From Leishmania martiniquensis (taxonomy: Eukaryota; Euglenozoa; Kinetoplastea; Trypanosomatida; Trypanosomatidae), in the NCBI RefSeq assembly GCF_017916325.1, contig NC_090171.1:1002501-1066500 (forward strand): DNA of 64,000 nucleotides, written 5' to 3'. Below, in pieces: positions 48,402-58,156 of the stretch. The number at the start of each line of letters is the position of its first letter. Position 1 is the stretch's first letter. The notes beneath the pieces were generated by a model, which was not told the DNA's origin, made no database searches, and saw only the letters and a list, made by a program, of their open reading frames with translations. Both the position numbers and the translations under genes were made by a program.

Positions 48402-51089
48402 ATGTTCAGCTCCACATCCGATTCAACCTCTCGGCGGCTCGGCGGCGACGACGCCTCAGCCTTGCGCGTCATGCCTTCCACAGGTGACCCCACCGATGAA
48501 GTGCGCGCCTCACTCGCCAGCCTCACAGCGCGGGCACAAAGGCTGGTGTCGGAGAGGGACGCTGAGCCGCTCCTGCGCAACGGGTTCGGCCTTTTTGAGG
48601 CCTCCCGCAAGGCTGCGGAAGAGGCGCGGCACCAGGCGAGCAAGTGCCAGTCCACTAGTGAGGGCTACGCCCCAGCGACCCACGCGTCGGTGGAGCTGTT
48701 CATGACACAGCACCTCGGCTTCGATGCACAAGCGCAGCAGCGCCTACTGCAGCAGCTGCAGCACCGCCACGCTCAGCTCGGAGTAGATCTCGGCCCGATC
48801 GAAACCTTGCCTGGTGCTGAGGCTTCGGGGTTCATGGGGACTGCGGACGTAGACGCGGTAGTGGCAGAGCTGAAGAATGACATCCTGCTTGACGTCCAGC
48901 ACGCCGTGCATCGACGCCAAACGAGCATCGTGCGGGATCAGGTCGACGCCCTCTTCAAGGCTACCTGGCACCCATTCTACGTGCGCATTGCGGACGACTA
49001 CGAGGCGCTGTCCATGGGAACAAACGAGCTCGCCGCTGGGAAGACAGGGGGCGGTGGTCACCTGTCCTCTGCGGGCACCGCCGCCGCGTTTGCAGGGTTG
49101 TCTGCCGGTGCAGGCGACGGCATCGGCAACTCCCTGGTGGAAATACTCAATAGCGGCTCTTCGCTGGCCGCCGAGCTGAACCGCCGCGTCGCTGCCTTTG
49201 CCGCCATTGTCGAGGAGTACGCACCGGCGCAGTGGGCTGCGCACTTCACTGCCTATGTCACGGAGACATCGCTGAACGGGGCGGATGACCTGACGGTGCT
49301 GTGGGCCTCCATTGTGCAGATTATCGAGCCGATGCAGCGGCGCGGCTCTGAGGCCAACATCCTATCCTACGTGGCCAGCAGTCGTCGTGTGATGGAGCGC
49401 AAGTCACTGAGCCGACTGCTGGAGCGAATGCTGCGCATGGACCCTATGCGTTTTGAGGAAGTAGAGAACATGAGCGCTTCGCGCCTAATGGACGTAATCG
49501 CACGCTCGTGCGGCTCAGCGAACCACTGGATGCACGTGTTCGTCGCGATGCGCGTGGGTCGTTACGATGTGGCGCAGCTGGCAGTGGATGCGCTCGGGAT
49601 TCAGTCTGTGCGCGATGCTGTGGCGGCGGTCGCCGCGGCAGCTCCTGCCGAGCGCAATGCTATGCCACCTGCTTCGAATCTCCAGCCTGTATACGCGGAA
49701 GCAAAAACAAAAGAAGACGTATATCGGCAGGCTGTGCTAATGGTGCTGCTCGCTGGTCACACAGGTGAAAATCATGCAGCTGTCCTCCGCACGATGCTGA
49801 GCCTCGAGCACAAGGTGACGGACTCTCTGGAAGATGCGCTGTGGCTGCGTTTGTCGTGCATTCGTGGCGTCGATAAGTCGGCGCAGTTGTCTCCCGTTCA
49901 GAGCCTGCGCACACTCCAGCGTGCCGTACTCGATGATATGCAGGAGCTGGTAAGCATTACGCAGGGCAACGCCTGCCGTCTAGCGTCGTTTCTCATTCAC
50001 GCCTTGCTTCCCTCGACGGGTCTGCGGCTGCTATTAGAGAACAACATTACCCATGTGGACGGCTTTCATATGGCGTTGTGCTTCAGTGCGCAGAACCTCT
50101 TGCAGGGAAGGCTGCACTCTGCGCTGGAGGCTCCGATCGACATCGCTCGCCACATGAGCCGCTACAGCTCCGTGGTGTTACTGGACATCGACCGTCGCAT
50201 TCGCACCGCCGTGTTTGCAGGGACGGCCATATTCGCCTACTTCCACAAGAGCGGTCTGACGGAGGCATTCGTAGAGTTCTGCTCGAAGGATATCATCTGT
50301 GCACGGCTGCTGGGCTCGCGCAACTCCGTGGGTGGGCAGGACCCACTACTGCTGCGAGCCGGCACTGGCGCACTCTCAGAGGAGTTACTAAAGGCGCTCC
50401 TTCAAGTGGCGGAGGCTGCCTCGGCTCGCAGTGAGGTAACGAAAGCGACTCACGTGCTGTTAACAGTCGCTCTCCTCGCGAGCCAGCTTCGCCGGCCAGA
50501 GCTGCAGCAGCGGGCTCTACGGCGCGCCGTGCAGATGATGTCGCCAGCTCTGGCCCAGGTGCTGCATCTTCCACCGCGCAGCACCGTCGTGTCGGATGTC
50601 TTGTCGCAGGCGGCGCTACTGCAGCAAGCGGTGAACGCTGTCCCGCATCATCTGCAGGACGAGGCCATCGGTGCGCAGGACTACCAAACATTTGCGCAGC
50701 TGTGCCGCATGGCGGACGTGTACGCCTTTTATATCAACGGCAACGTTAGCGACGCCGTGGATGCGTTCCTGCAGCTACCGTTTGTGCCTCCGCCAAACAG
50801 CGCCGTGAAAGGCGGAGTCGACGGGTACGTTGAGGCGTACTGCACTGCACCTGGTAGCGTACAGCTCGGCGCCAGTGCCGCGCTTCGGATGGCTGTCTCA
50901 GCAGCAGGTCAGCTTCTTCAGTATTACACACGCAGCAGCGCCAGCGGCGGCACTGACGTCGATGACAAGAGGCTCCGCCTGCTACACCGAATGCAAACTG
51001 TGCTCGAATGGGCTCGTCAGTGCTGCGCTCGGACCAGCGTGGCATACCCAGCCGTCGCAGAGGAATTCGAACGTGCGTATCTGTGCTGA
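48402..51089 (+). CDS. Nup93/Nic96-family nucleoporin, 895 aa
   Basis: This is a probable inner-ring scaffold nucleoporin of the nuclear pore complex. The protein is almost entirely alpha-helical. The Nic96 core is recognisable from ~330 on: SANHWMHVFVAMRVGRYDVA (~373-392) aligns with the Nup93 stretch around WALIYYCMRCGD, DVYRQAVLMVLLAG (~438) with PYKRAVYCIIG, and LEDALWLRLSCIRG (~476) with EDYLWLKL. The N-terminal ~130 residues are Ser/Ala/Gln-rich with coiled-coil potential, as in Nup93. Length (895) fits Nup93 (819) and Nic96 (839). The trypanosome homologue is known as Nup96. There are no FG repeats, as expected. The start at 48402 is the first ATG of the frame; an out-of-frame ATG lies ~30 nt upstream. 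Confidence 0.8.
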   Translation: MFSSTSDSTSRRLGGDDASALRVMPSTGDPTDEVRASLASLTARAQRLVSERDAEPLLRNGFGLFEASRKAAEEARHQASKCQSTSEGYAPATHASVELFMTQHLGFDAQAQQRLLQQLQHRHAQLGVDLGPIETLPGAEASGFMGTADVDAVVAELKNDILLDVQHAVHRRQTSIVRDQVDALFKATWHPFYVRIADDYEALSMGTNELAAGKTGGGGHLSSAGTAAAFAGLSAGAGDGIGNSLVEILNSGSSLAAELNRRVAAFAAIVEEYAPAQWAAHFTAYVTETSLNGADDLTVLWASIVQIIEPMQRRGSEANILSYVASSRRVMERKSLSRLLERMLRMDPMRFEEVENMSASRLMDVIARSCGSANHWMHVFVAMRVGRYDVAQLAVDALGIQSVRDAVAAVAAAAPAERNAMPPASNLQPVYAEAKTKEDVYRQAVLMVLLAGHTGENHAAVLRTMLSLEHKVTDSLEDALWLRLSCIRGVDKSAQLSPVQSLRTLQRAVLDDMQELVSITQGNACRLASFLIHALLPSTGLRLLLENNITHVDGFHMALCFSAQNLLQGRLHSALEAPIDIARHMSRYSSVVLLDIDRRIRTAVFAGTAIFAYFHKSGLTEAFVEFCSKDIICARLLGSRNSVGGQDPLLLRAGTGALSEELLKALLQVAEAASARSEVTKATHVLLTVALLASQLRRPELQQRALRRAVQMMSPALAQVLHLPPRSTVVSDVLSQAALLQQAVNAVPHHLQDEAIGAQDYQTFAQLCRMADVYAFYINGNVSDAVDAFLQLPFVPPPNSAVKGGVDGYVEAYCTAPGSVQLGASAALRMAVSAAGQLLQYYTRSSASGGTDVDDKRLRLLHRMQTVLEWARQCCARTSVAYPAVAEEFERAYLC

Positions 51090-52108
51090 GAACAAAGACA
51101 AGGTGTTTGGCGTGTGCACAGCGCCTTTCCCTCCCCTCTCCCACCCATCCTTTCCCCAGAGTGTTTTGCGCCTTCACACACACACGCACGCACGCACGCC
51201 GCCTCTCCTCCCTCTGTGTTTGTGTCCGCGGCTTCTGACAGCCTGTATAGCTCCAGTTGCCGTGATCTGCCATCTGTGTGAGTTGGCGGTGCGTAAAAGG
51301 CCGGAGATGAGCTTGTCTGCGTGGTTTGTGTGTGTGTGTGTGTTTGGCTCGGTATGTGTGACGTGTGCGCCTCGTTCCCTCTCTTGTTGCGGCAGTGTCC
51401 TCTTCTCGGCCTGTTGTATAGGCGATATGAGAGGAGTGGGTAGCTCATGAAAAATTGGTCTGTAGGGGGCGTGGTGACTGAAGCGACAATATATCTATAT
51501 ATGGGGGAGGTGTTACCGAAGGGGAAACGCAGAAGGCGTCAACAACGTCGGTTCAACGCAGTGTGGCCGAGTCCCTCGACTAATCCACACACTCAAGTGC
51601 AAGCAGGTCGGCTTCTACATGCGTGCGCAGCAGAGGGTTGTGTGTGTCTGTGTGTGTGGGTGTGGGTGTGTGTGAGTGTGGGCGTGTGTGTGGGTGTGTA
51701 ACGCGTTGTAGGCCGAGACATCGCCTCGCATGGCGGGCCCTTCTAACACGCAAGTCAGACAAGCGAAGGCAGAGTAAGGGTCTTTGTATGCAAGCTGCGT
51801 CTCTCAGCATTATGCTTCACACAAGCGGGCGGCGCAAGTACTCTACGCGTGTAGAGGGGAGGAGGAGGGGGGCAATAAAACGCTCCCTAATATACACACA
51901 CCTCCACCCGCTCAGTTGTGGGCAGCGACCGCACTGAGCTTCGCCGATCTCACCCGTCAAAGATGCTCAGCAGACCGACTAGAGTAGAGCGCAGGTGTGG
52001 TCTGCCACCACCTCTTCACTTTTTGATTATTCCCCACGCACTTCCCCTCTGGCACCCCCTGTGCGCTTTTCCCCGCTCCTCCTCAGCCTTCGCATGAGCA
52101 CGTGAACG
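51090..52108 (+). other. Intergenic region, nucleoporin to SNAP43-like gene
   Basis: No gene is seen. CA, ACGC and TG repeats dominate, including a 64-bp TG-rich run listed separately. Confidence 0.6.
51637..51700 (+). repeat. TG-rich microsatellite
   Basis: Imperfect (TG)n run broken by GGG and C insertions. Similar shorter runs occur at 51331-51344 and elsewhere in the spacers. Confidence 0.85.
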
Positions 52109-53122
52109 ATGCCGCGAGATGTAGATCTCGAGCGACTGACGGCGTTCGCCAAGGACTATGCGCAGCTGTACGCGCGCTTTGCGAATCACTTCGCTATCCC
52201 GGAGAGAGCTACAATCGACGGCTTTGCGGAGCTTTTTGAGGCGAGCCATATCGAGTACCTTCACTACTGCGGCGGCACAACGCTCGACCGTCCGTTCTTT
52301 CCTGCCATCACGAGTGACCTTCTCATGCTGAGCTCTGCTTACCTGTCCATTCCGGAGGCGGTGGCGCTGCGAGGCGCTCGCACGTTTGGGCTGCTTTTGA
52401 GCTTCTTCCTCTACGCCACTCAGCCCGCACGCCAGCAGCCCACGGCTCTGCCAAATATGGAAAGTGAAGAAATGCCGTCGTCGCCAGCCCCTGCAGCAGC
52501 GTCGCTTGTGGAATCCACAGCACCCCACAATGAAGGAAGGCGAGCGACTCGCATCTCGATGAAGGCGGACACCCTCACCAGCTCAAGCACCCAGCAATCA
52601 CACTCTAGTAGTGCAGCAGCAAAGACGGTAGCCACCGCGCCATCCTCGCCGCCGGTCCCGTCGTCCCTGCGGCTCCCGATGCAGCCAGTGCCGATAAGCG
52701 TCAGCTGCATGCGCCTATTACTTTCCCGTCTGTCGATGGACGCAGGATCGGGGATCGCGTCCGGGCAGTCCTCTGCAGCGTCCCACTCGCCGACTCAGCT
52801 ATCCCATACCGAGGCCAAAGTTGTGCTGGCGCTGCACCGCGCCTCTGGGTGGCATATTGAGCCCTATCTACCGCAGAGCAAGCACATATCTGCGCTCTTG
52901 TCTGCACATCAGGCATGCGCGGTACCGCTCGTACAGTATGCTGCACCTGTCCCTCGCACGCTGTTTGCGGCCAAGCTGACAGCACGGTCGATGCTGAATG
53001 TGTCGGCGGCACCAGAGGAGATCGGCGGGTCCGACAGCCTCTTTCTCAACCCGGACTTTGTGCGACTGCGGCGGGAGTACGAGGCGATGCGCCGCCAACT
53101 CCTACAGGGAGAGCGCATGTGA
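52109..53122 (+). CDS. SNAPc subunit 1 (SNAP43)-like protein, 337 aa
   Basis: This is a possible subunit of the snRNA-activating complex that, in trypanosomatids, drives the spliced-leader RNA and snRNA promoters. The N-terminal ~110 residues fit the SNAP43 pattern: a helix (LTAFAKDYAQLYARFANHF), FAELFEASHIEYLHYCGG (compare FTELW...FCGK), then FFPAITSDLLMLSSAYL and the hydrophobic ALRGARTFGLLLSFFLYATQ (compare IRVGALYLLYGLYNTQ). A Ser/Ala/Pro-rich spacer (~110-195) follows. The C-terminal part has helices (EAKVVLALHRASGWHIEPYL) and ends with DFVRLRREYEAMRRQL, similar to the EEMLNVHDHYQNMK helix of SNAPC1. The match is by eye and family divergence is high, so the name is tentative. The gene itself is well supported by length, composition and a start that begins the conserved region at once. 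Confidence 0.6.
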   Translation: MPRDVDLERLTAFAKDYAQLYARFANHFAIPERATIDGFAELFEASHIEYLHYCGGTTLDRPFFPAITSDLLMLSSAYLSIPEAVALRGARTFGLLLSFFLYATQPARQQPTALPNMESEEMPSSPAPAAASLVESTAPHNEGRRATRISMKADTLTSSSTQQSHSSSAAAKTVATAPSSPPVPSSLRLPMQPVPISVSCMRLLLSRLSMDAGSGIASGQSSAASHSPTQLSHTEAKVVLALHRASGWHIEPYLPQSKHISALLSAHQACAVPLVQYAAPVPRTLFAAKLTARSMLNVSAAPEEIGGSDSLFLNPDFVRLRREYEAMRRQLLQGERM

Positions 53123-53638
53123 GGGCAGGGAGCGAAGCAGCATTTCCTTCCATGATGATGCACTCTGACGCCCAGAGGTGGCAAAGTAGCTTTGTGCTCG
53201 CCTGCGCCGCACGTCACTCCGTCTCTTCCTCACCACCGCCACCACCTACCCCTACGGCAGATCGTGGGCAAGCGGAGGGGGAGGGGGAGAGACGGAGTGT
53301 CACCCCACGCATAACTTTACCTGCCTGTCCGTCTTTTTCATGCGATAATGACCCGGACAGCGAACGCCCCCTAAGAGGGCGACCACAGCGAAGCGCCAAA
53401 GCAAGTGAAGGGAAACAAGTAGGCGTGTGCTTGCCTGCTGATTTGCTTCAGAGGCCCCTCCCTCCCCCCACTCTACCTTCATCTATTTCTGGTCTCTCTC
53501 TCTGCCTACGTCCTTTGCACACGCGGCCTCGGATCGCCATCGCCTTTGGAGCAAACAACAGATTGCGCGCCTGCTTGTGCACGCCGTGCCGCGCGAACGA
53601 CGAGTCTGCTCACCTCTATTCCTTTCCTCTGCTCCGCG
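53123..53638 (+). other. Short intergenic region, SNAP43-like to helicase gene
   Basis: No gene is seen. There are pyrimidine tracts at 53458-53475 and 53490-53512. The helicase frame is open upstream to 53546 but has no ATG before 53639. Confidence 0.6.
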
Positions 53639-55990
53639 ATGGCCCTTCGGCGCGCCGTGCTGCGAGGGGGGCGGTCTTCCCTATCGCCTCTCTTGGCCAG
53701 CATTCGATGTGCGTGGCAGCCGCACAGCACTTTGAGCCCAGCGCAAACTCACTTGAGCACAGACGCAGTCTCGGCTTCCTCATCAGCCGGCCCGTCACTG
53801 GCGTTGGAGGACTCGGCAGCGCCGGGCTCACCTCGTGGCCCCCGAGAGGCGGACCTGCTGTTTGACGTACTCGGCGTTCCTGAAGATCCGCCCCCGCACG
53901 CTGAGCTGGAAACTGATGCGCCAAACCGCAGAGCTTGGCGCATGCCCCGTAATGCATTCTCAGCATCATTGACCAACGTTGGCCGAGAGGGGCGAGCCTC
54001 GGATGCATCGGTGCCTGCATCGGCTCCGCACGTTCAACAGGCTGTTCGCCAGGCGGTGCTTCATCCCTTGTGCAGCGCCGACTCGCAGGTCGGCGGTAGC
54101 GAATTGCATGAACCAAAGCCGGGCAAGAGTGCTGCGTCGTCGTCGTCGTCGAAGCCGGACCTATGGGAGTCGTACAAGGTGATCATTGTGGACGCGTTGG
54201 GAATGCCCGCTGATTTGCCGAAAGCTGCACCAGGGAGCTTTGAGGACCTGCTCGAGCTCTCACCGTCAATCCTTCGGACGCAGCTGCAGAAGCTGATGGA
54301 GCGCAAGCGCTATCGCGCCCTCACCCCTGTGCAGGCCGCCGTCATTCCGCTCATGCTAGAACACCGCGATCTGCTCTGTATTGCGCCAACAGCGACTGGC
54401 AAGACTCTCTGCTATGTATACGCGGCTCTCCTGCACCTGCTGCTGAAGGACATGGGTGACCGGTCAGCCGCGATGGCGGGCAGTGAGGGTGGCGGTGTAA
54501 GTCTGAACCGGCGGCAAGTGGAGACCTTCCTGCACGAGAAGATCAGCAAAGGGGAAATCTGTCCCTACTGCGAACTGAGCATCGTCGAGGTGCGCGTGTG
54601 TCCGACGACAGGCTTTCCGCACGCATCCGTGTCCGAGATCGAGAGCGACTTTGCTCTTCGGTCGAAGGAGCGGCGCGCGATGCGTCTGGAAGAGCTACAA
54701 TCCTCTGTCGCGGAGCCGCGCGTGCTGGTACTGGTACCGAATAGTCCGTTGGCCTCTCAAGTTTCTGCGGTATTCCGCTCTCTTCACTGCGACTACAGGA
54801 TCCGCAGCATGGTGCGTGCCTCCAGCGCAGAGGAGCAGCGCAAGTACCTGCATGCGCTCGAGGACGGCGCCGACGTGCTCGTTGCCTCCCCGGAAACCAT
54901 ACTGCCAGCGTTATACAAGCGCAAGCTATCCCTACGGCGAGTGCAGACAGTGGTGATGGATGAAGTCGACGACATCGTCTCTGTGAATCACTTCGAGCCC
55001 ATGAAGATCATCCTGGGCGCGTTGCCAAAGGGTGCGCTACGGCCGCAGCGGCTTCTGTTCGGTGCCTCACTGCCGCCCGTCGCCTATGAAATGATCAGAA
55101 CAACGATGCTTCTGCCCTCTCATAGGTTCGTGCTCGTCGACCTCAAAGCCCCGGCAGAGCGGCGCCGCGCTACGCCCTCTCCTCTCGTGACGTCGTCATC
55201 GACGCCATCCTCCTCCTCCTCCCTCTCAACCAACAAGCCAAGCGCAGGGGGCGACGGCGATCGGCCCGCAGGGGCCTTGTCAGCGACCGTCACGGGTGGT
55301 CTCCTTACCGCGCGCACGAATCTGCGCCACCTTGTGTTCATGGTGGGGCGCGCCGAGAAGGTGCAGAAGCTGGCGTGGCTTTACGAGACCGGCAAGCTCA
55401 GCCCGGACCAGCGCACTCTCATCTTCTGCAACTCACGCCACAACGTCGCGTACGTGTGCGACAAGATGAAGGAGTTAGTTTCGCAAGTGAACTTTACCAC
55501 TCTTACCTCGCACGCCTCGTCGACGGCACGCGAAGGTGTACTGAAAATGTTCCGAACAGGGGTGTCAACCAGCCTAATCTGCACGGACCTGCTGAGTCGA
55601 GGAATCGATTTTCAGGGCGTGGTCTATGTCGTGCACTACGACATGCCTACGGACATGGAGACCTGGATGCACCGGTGTGGTCGCTGCGGTCGTGGAGGAC
55701 TGCTGCAGGGAAAGGGGTATGTATATACCTTTTTTCAGCCAGAGAACATCAAGCTGGCAAAGCCGCTCGTCGGGTATCTCCGCCAGCACCAACAGCTGGT
55801 GCCGCCGAAGCTGCGCGAGTACGCGAATCAGTCATTCATTGACGTGTTCAACAACTCGCTCTTCCACCATCCGACGCGGCCGTATCGAAAGGATGATCCG
55901 CAGAACAGCACACCGGTTCTCGGCCGATGCTCGAGACGCTTCCCTGACTATAAGCAGGGCATCATTCACAAGTACTTTAGGCCACAGTGA
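53639..55990 (+). CDS. DEAD-box RNA helicase (DEVD variant), probably mitochondrial, 783 aa
   Basis: This is an ATP-dependent RNA helicase of superfamily 2. Motifs in order: Q-like segment ALTPVQAAVIP; motif I APTATGKT (Lys255); Ia LVPNSPLASQV; Ib VASPETIL; motif II DEVD (441-444) instead of DEAD; motif III FGASLP instead of SAT; IV TLIFCNSR; V LICTDLLSRGIDF; and VI HRCGRCGRGG (His678). An insertion between motifs I and Ia carries C308-x2-C311 and C321, a possible partial metal site. Another low-complexity Ser/Pro insertion lies between the two RecA domains. The N-terminus (MALRRAVLRGGRSSLSPLLA) is Arg/Ser/Leu-rich without acids, like a mitochondrial presequence, so a role in kinetoplast RNA processing or mitoribosome assembly is a reasonable inference. 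The first ~200 residues before the helicase core are poorly structured. The start is the first ATG of the open frame. Confidence 0.88.
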   Translation: MALRRAVLRGGRSSLSPLLASIRCAWQPHSTLSPAQTHLSTDAVSASSSAGPSLALEDSAAPGSPRGPREADLLFDVLGVPEDPPPHAELETDAPNRRAWRMPRNAFSASLTNVGREGRASDASVPASAPHVQQAVRQAVLHPLCSADSQVGGSELHEPKPGKSAASSSSSKPDLWESYKVIIVDALGMPADLPKAAPGSFEDLLELSPSILRTQLQKLMERKRYRALTPVQAAVIPLMLEHRDLLCIAPTATGKTLCYVYAALLHLLLKDMGDRSAAMAGSEGGGVSLNRRQVETFLHEKISKGEICPYCELSIVEVRVCPTTGFPHASVSEIESDFALRSKERRAMRLEELQSSVAEPRVLVLVPNSPLASQVSAVFRSLHCDYRIRSMVRASSAEEQRKYLHALEDGADVLVASPETILPALYKRKLSLRRVQTVVMDEVDDIVSVNHFEPMKIILGALPKGALRPQRLLFGASLPPVAYEMIRTTMLLPSHRFVLVDLKAPAERRRATPSPLVTSSSTPSSSSSLSTNKPSAGGDGDRPAGALSATVTGGLLTARTNLRHLVFMVGRAEKVQKLAWLYETGKLSPDQRTLIFCNSRHNVAYVCDKMKELVSQVNFTTLTSHASSTAREGVLKMFRTGVSTSLICTDLLSRGIDFQGVVYVVHYDMPTDMETWMHRCGRCGRGGLLQGKGYVYTFFQPENIKLAKPLVGYLRQHQQLVPPKLREYANQSFIDVFNNSLFHHPTRPYRKDDPQNSTPVLGRCSRRFPDYKQGIIHKYFRPQ

Positions 55991-56868
55991 CGGCTGAGAC
56001 GCTGCGTACGCCTGATGCGGATGGAAGAAGCAGATGGTGGGACAAAATAGTGCTTTCGGTCCTTCGGCGGTTGCAACCCCCACCGCAGCGCTTCATCAGT
56101 TTCCCTTTTCTTTTTTCGACAATGCAGAGTCCGCACAGATCCGCGATAACTTTGGAGCTGGCTGCGGCGCTTACCCCTTTTTTTTCTCTTTACACGCACG
56201 CCAGCGCACACGCACACGCCGTAACCTTCGTTTTAAAAAAACCCCAAAAAAACTCTTGTTGCCGTTGCTAACGCGCGAGCGAATGCTGCAGCCACGCTTG
56301 AGCTTTTTCTCGAGGAAACGCTCAGAGAGAGAGAGGGGGAAGCCAACCCGATGTGTGCAAACCTCACAGGCGCCGCGCTCTCTCCACTTTCTCGTGTGCA
56401 GCGCAGACGGCAGCTTGCGGATATCACCGTCTCCTTCTACACACACACACAATCTTCAGTGAAGCTGTGCTGTGGGATGTCGGTATGTCGTTTACGGGAG
56501 GGGACGCCTCCGCCGCGTGTGTTTTTGCCACGCGGCCGTGCCACGCTTTCAGCCCCCCTCCCCGTTTCTGATTCTCCTCAGCTGTCTCTGCGTCCAAATT
56601 CTGGGTCGATCGGGCTGGCTCGTCATCCCTCTTTCTCTTCACCCCCGTCCCGACGCCTCCTCGTTCCCACTTCCACCATCGAAGGCCTCTTATAGCCTCA
56701 GTCGCCCTCCCTCCTCAATCACCACCACCATCAGCACACAACGTCTCCTTACAAGTAACTTGTTCTTCACGGTCCCCATCACACCCGGTGTCTTTCCTTT
56801 TTCCTCGCTACGTACTCTAACCCCTAACTCCCCCCTGCCGCCGCCCCGCCTCTCACGTTGGTCCCTCG
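55991..56868 (+). other. Intergenic region, helicase to hydroxylase gene
   Basis: No gene is seen. T-rich tracts lie at 56102-56120 and 56177-56192, an A run at 56234-56252, and C/T-rich sequence from 56555 to 56860 that supplies several acceptor AGs. Confidence 0.6.
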
Positions 56869-58074
56869 ATGGGAAGCAAAAAGAAGCCGGTGAAGATCCC
56901 GCCCATCCACGAGCTTCGGCCTGGTTGGGCGGCAGTAGCATTCCATACCGCCATTTATCTCATCCGTCACGACTTCGTCGCAGCTGTTGTTGCCGCCTTT
57001 ATTGTGCAGCCGCTCTATCAGCGGGTGGTTCTGCAGAACAGCTATCTGCAGGGGCTCTCCGCCCCCGCCCTCTTCACGCTGGTCTTCGCGGTGCTCTGCC
57101 ACTGCGTGCCGTGGGCCCTCTTCAACGGCATCTTCCTCTTCTTCGACAGCCTCCACCCCCAGTATGGGATCGAAGGCCTCAAAAACAACCTCCTCCTTGC
57201 CCCGCTGGGCCGCAGGATGGCCATGTACAAGCTTCCCCGAAAGCCGCAGCAGGTACCATCCGCAAGGCTCATCTTCAACACCATGTTGCACGCCGTGGTC
57301 AATCAGTACCTCGTCATACCGGTGATACTCTATGCATACATGGTGTACACGAACTCGTGCGTGCTGCAGGCCCCACCGCCGGAGACGGCCATTGTCGGCT
57401 TCACCCCAGAAGACATGGCCGACTACATGAGCGGTCACAATCTAACGAAAATGCTGAGGAGCCTCCTCGCCATCACGCCTCACTTTCTGATCGCTAACGT
57501 GATTAATGAAGTTGGCTTCTACACGGCGCACGGCATCCTGCACTCGAGCCCCACCCTCTACCGTATGTTTCATAAGAAGCATCACATGTACACGGGCACC
57601 ATCAGCATCGCCGCCGAGTACGCCTCACCACTGGAGGAGATTCTCGCTAATTCGATCCCGACAGCTGCGTATTTTGCGTTCATGTTCTTTCACTACACGC
57701 GGGAGGAGGCATCCAAGTCAGTCTTCGTCACGTCAGCACGGGCGTGGCCTCTCTTCATGACGTGGATGTGGGCACGCCTATGGGAGACGTACGAGGTGCA
57801 CAGCGGCTACTGCTTCAGCGACACCTGGCTGGGCAAACTTGGCCTCTTGCACGGCCACCGCGCACGCTTCCACGACTTTCATCACACGCACAATGTCTGC
57901 AACTACGGCAGCGGCCTCTTCATGGACGCGCTCCTCAACACGATGGATCCCTACCTGATCCACCGCTACCCAGTCAAGCACCCGTGCGCCATGACGCCAG
58001 AGGAGGACTTGAAAATGCAGAGCGACCTGGAGCCTACCAGTGACGAGACGGACACAGTGCGCGCACGTTCATGA
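56869..58074 (+). CDS. Fatty acid hydroxylase superfamily membrane enzyme, 401 aa
   Basis: This di-iron integral membrane oxygenase is of the sterol desaturase/C4-methyl oxidase/fatty acid hydroxylase superfamily. The eight-histidine signature is complete: H221-x3-H225 (HGILH), H235-x2-H238-H239 (HKKHH) and H335-x2-H338-H339 (HDFHH), with an extra His in HTHN. Hydrophobic segments at ~35-50, ~65-90, ~140-160, ~195-212 and ~262-280 would form the membrane helices of an ER enzyme, with the His motifs on the cytosolic side. The N-terminus is basic (MGSKKKPVKIPP) and there is no cleavable signal. The C-terminal 30 residues are polar and acidic. Substrate cannot be told from sequence: sterol C4-methyl or C5 desaturase-type and long-chain-base or fatty acid substrates are all possible. 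Start 56869 is the first ATG after a long C/T tract. Confidence 0.88.
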   Translation: MGSKKKPVKIPPIHELRPGWAAVAFHTAIYLIRHDFVAAVVAAFIVQPLYQRVVLQNSYLQGLSAPALFTLVFAVLCHCVPWALFNGIFLFFDSLHPQYGIEGLKNNLLLAPLGRRMAMYKLPRKPQQVPSARLIFNTMLHAVVNQYLVIPVILYAYMVYTNSCVLQAPPPETAIVGFTPEDMADYMSGHNLTKMLRSLLAITPHFLIANVINEVGFYTAHGILHSSPTLYRMFHKKHHMYTGTISIAAEYASPLEEILANSIPTAAYFAFMFFHYTREEASKSVFVTSARAWPLFMTWMWARLWETYEVHSGYCFSDTWLGKLGLLHGHRARFHDFHHTHNVCNYGSGLFMDALLNTMDPYLIHRYPVKHPCAMTPEEDLKMQSDLEPTSDETDTVRARS

Positions 58075-58156
58075 AAGAACGCAGGCACAAGTCGACTTCC
58101 CGGGTCAAATCACTTTGCTGCTGTCGGAGCACCGAATTTCCCCTTTCTCCTTGCTT

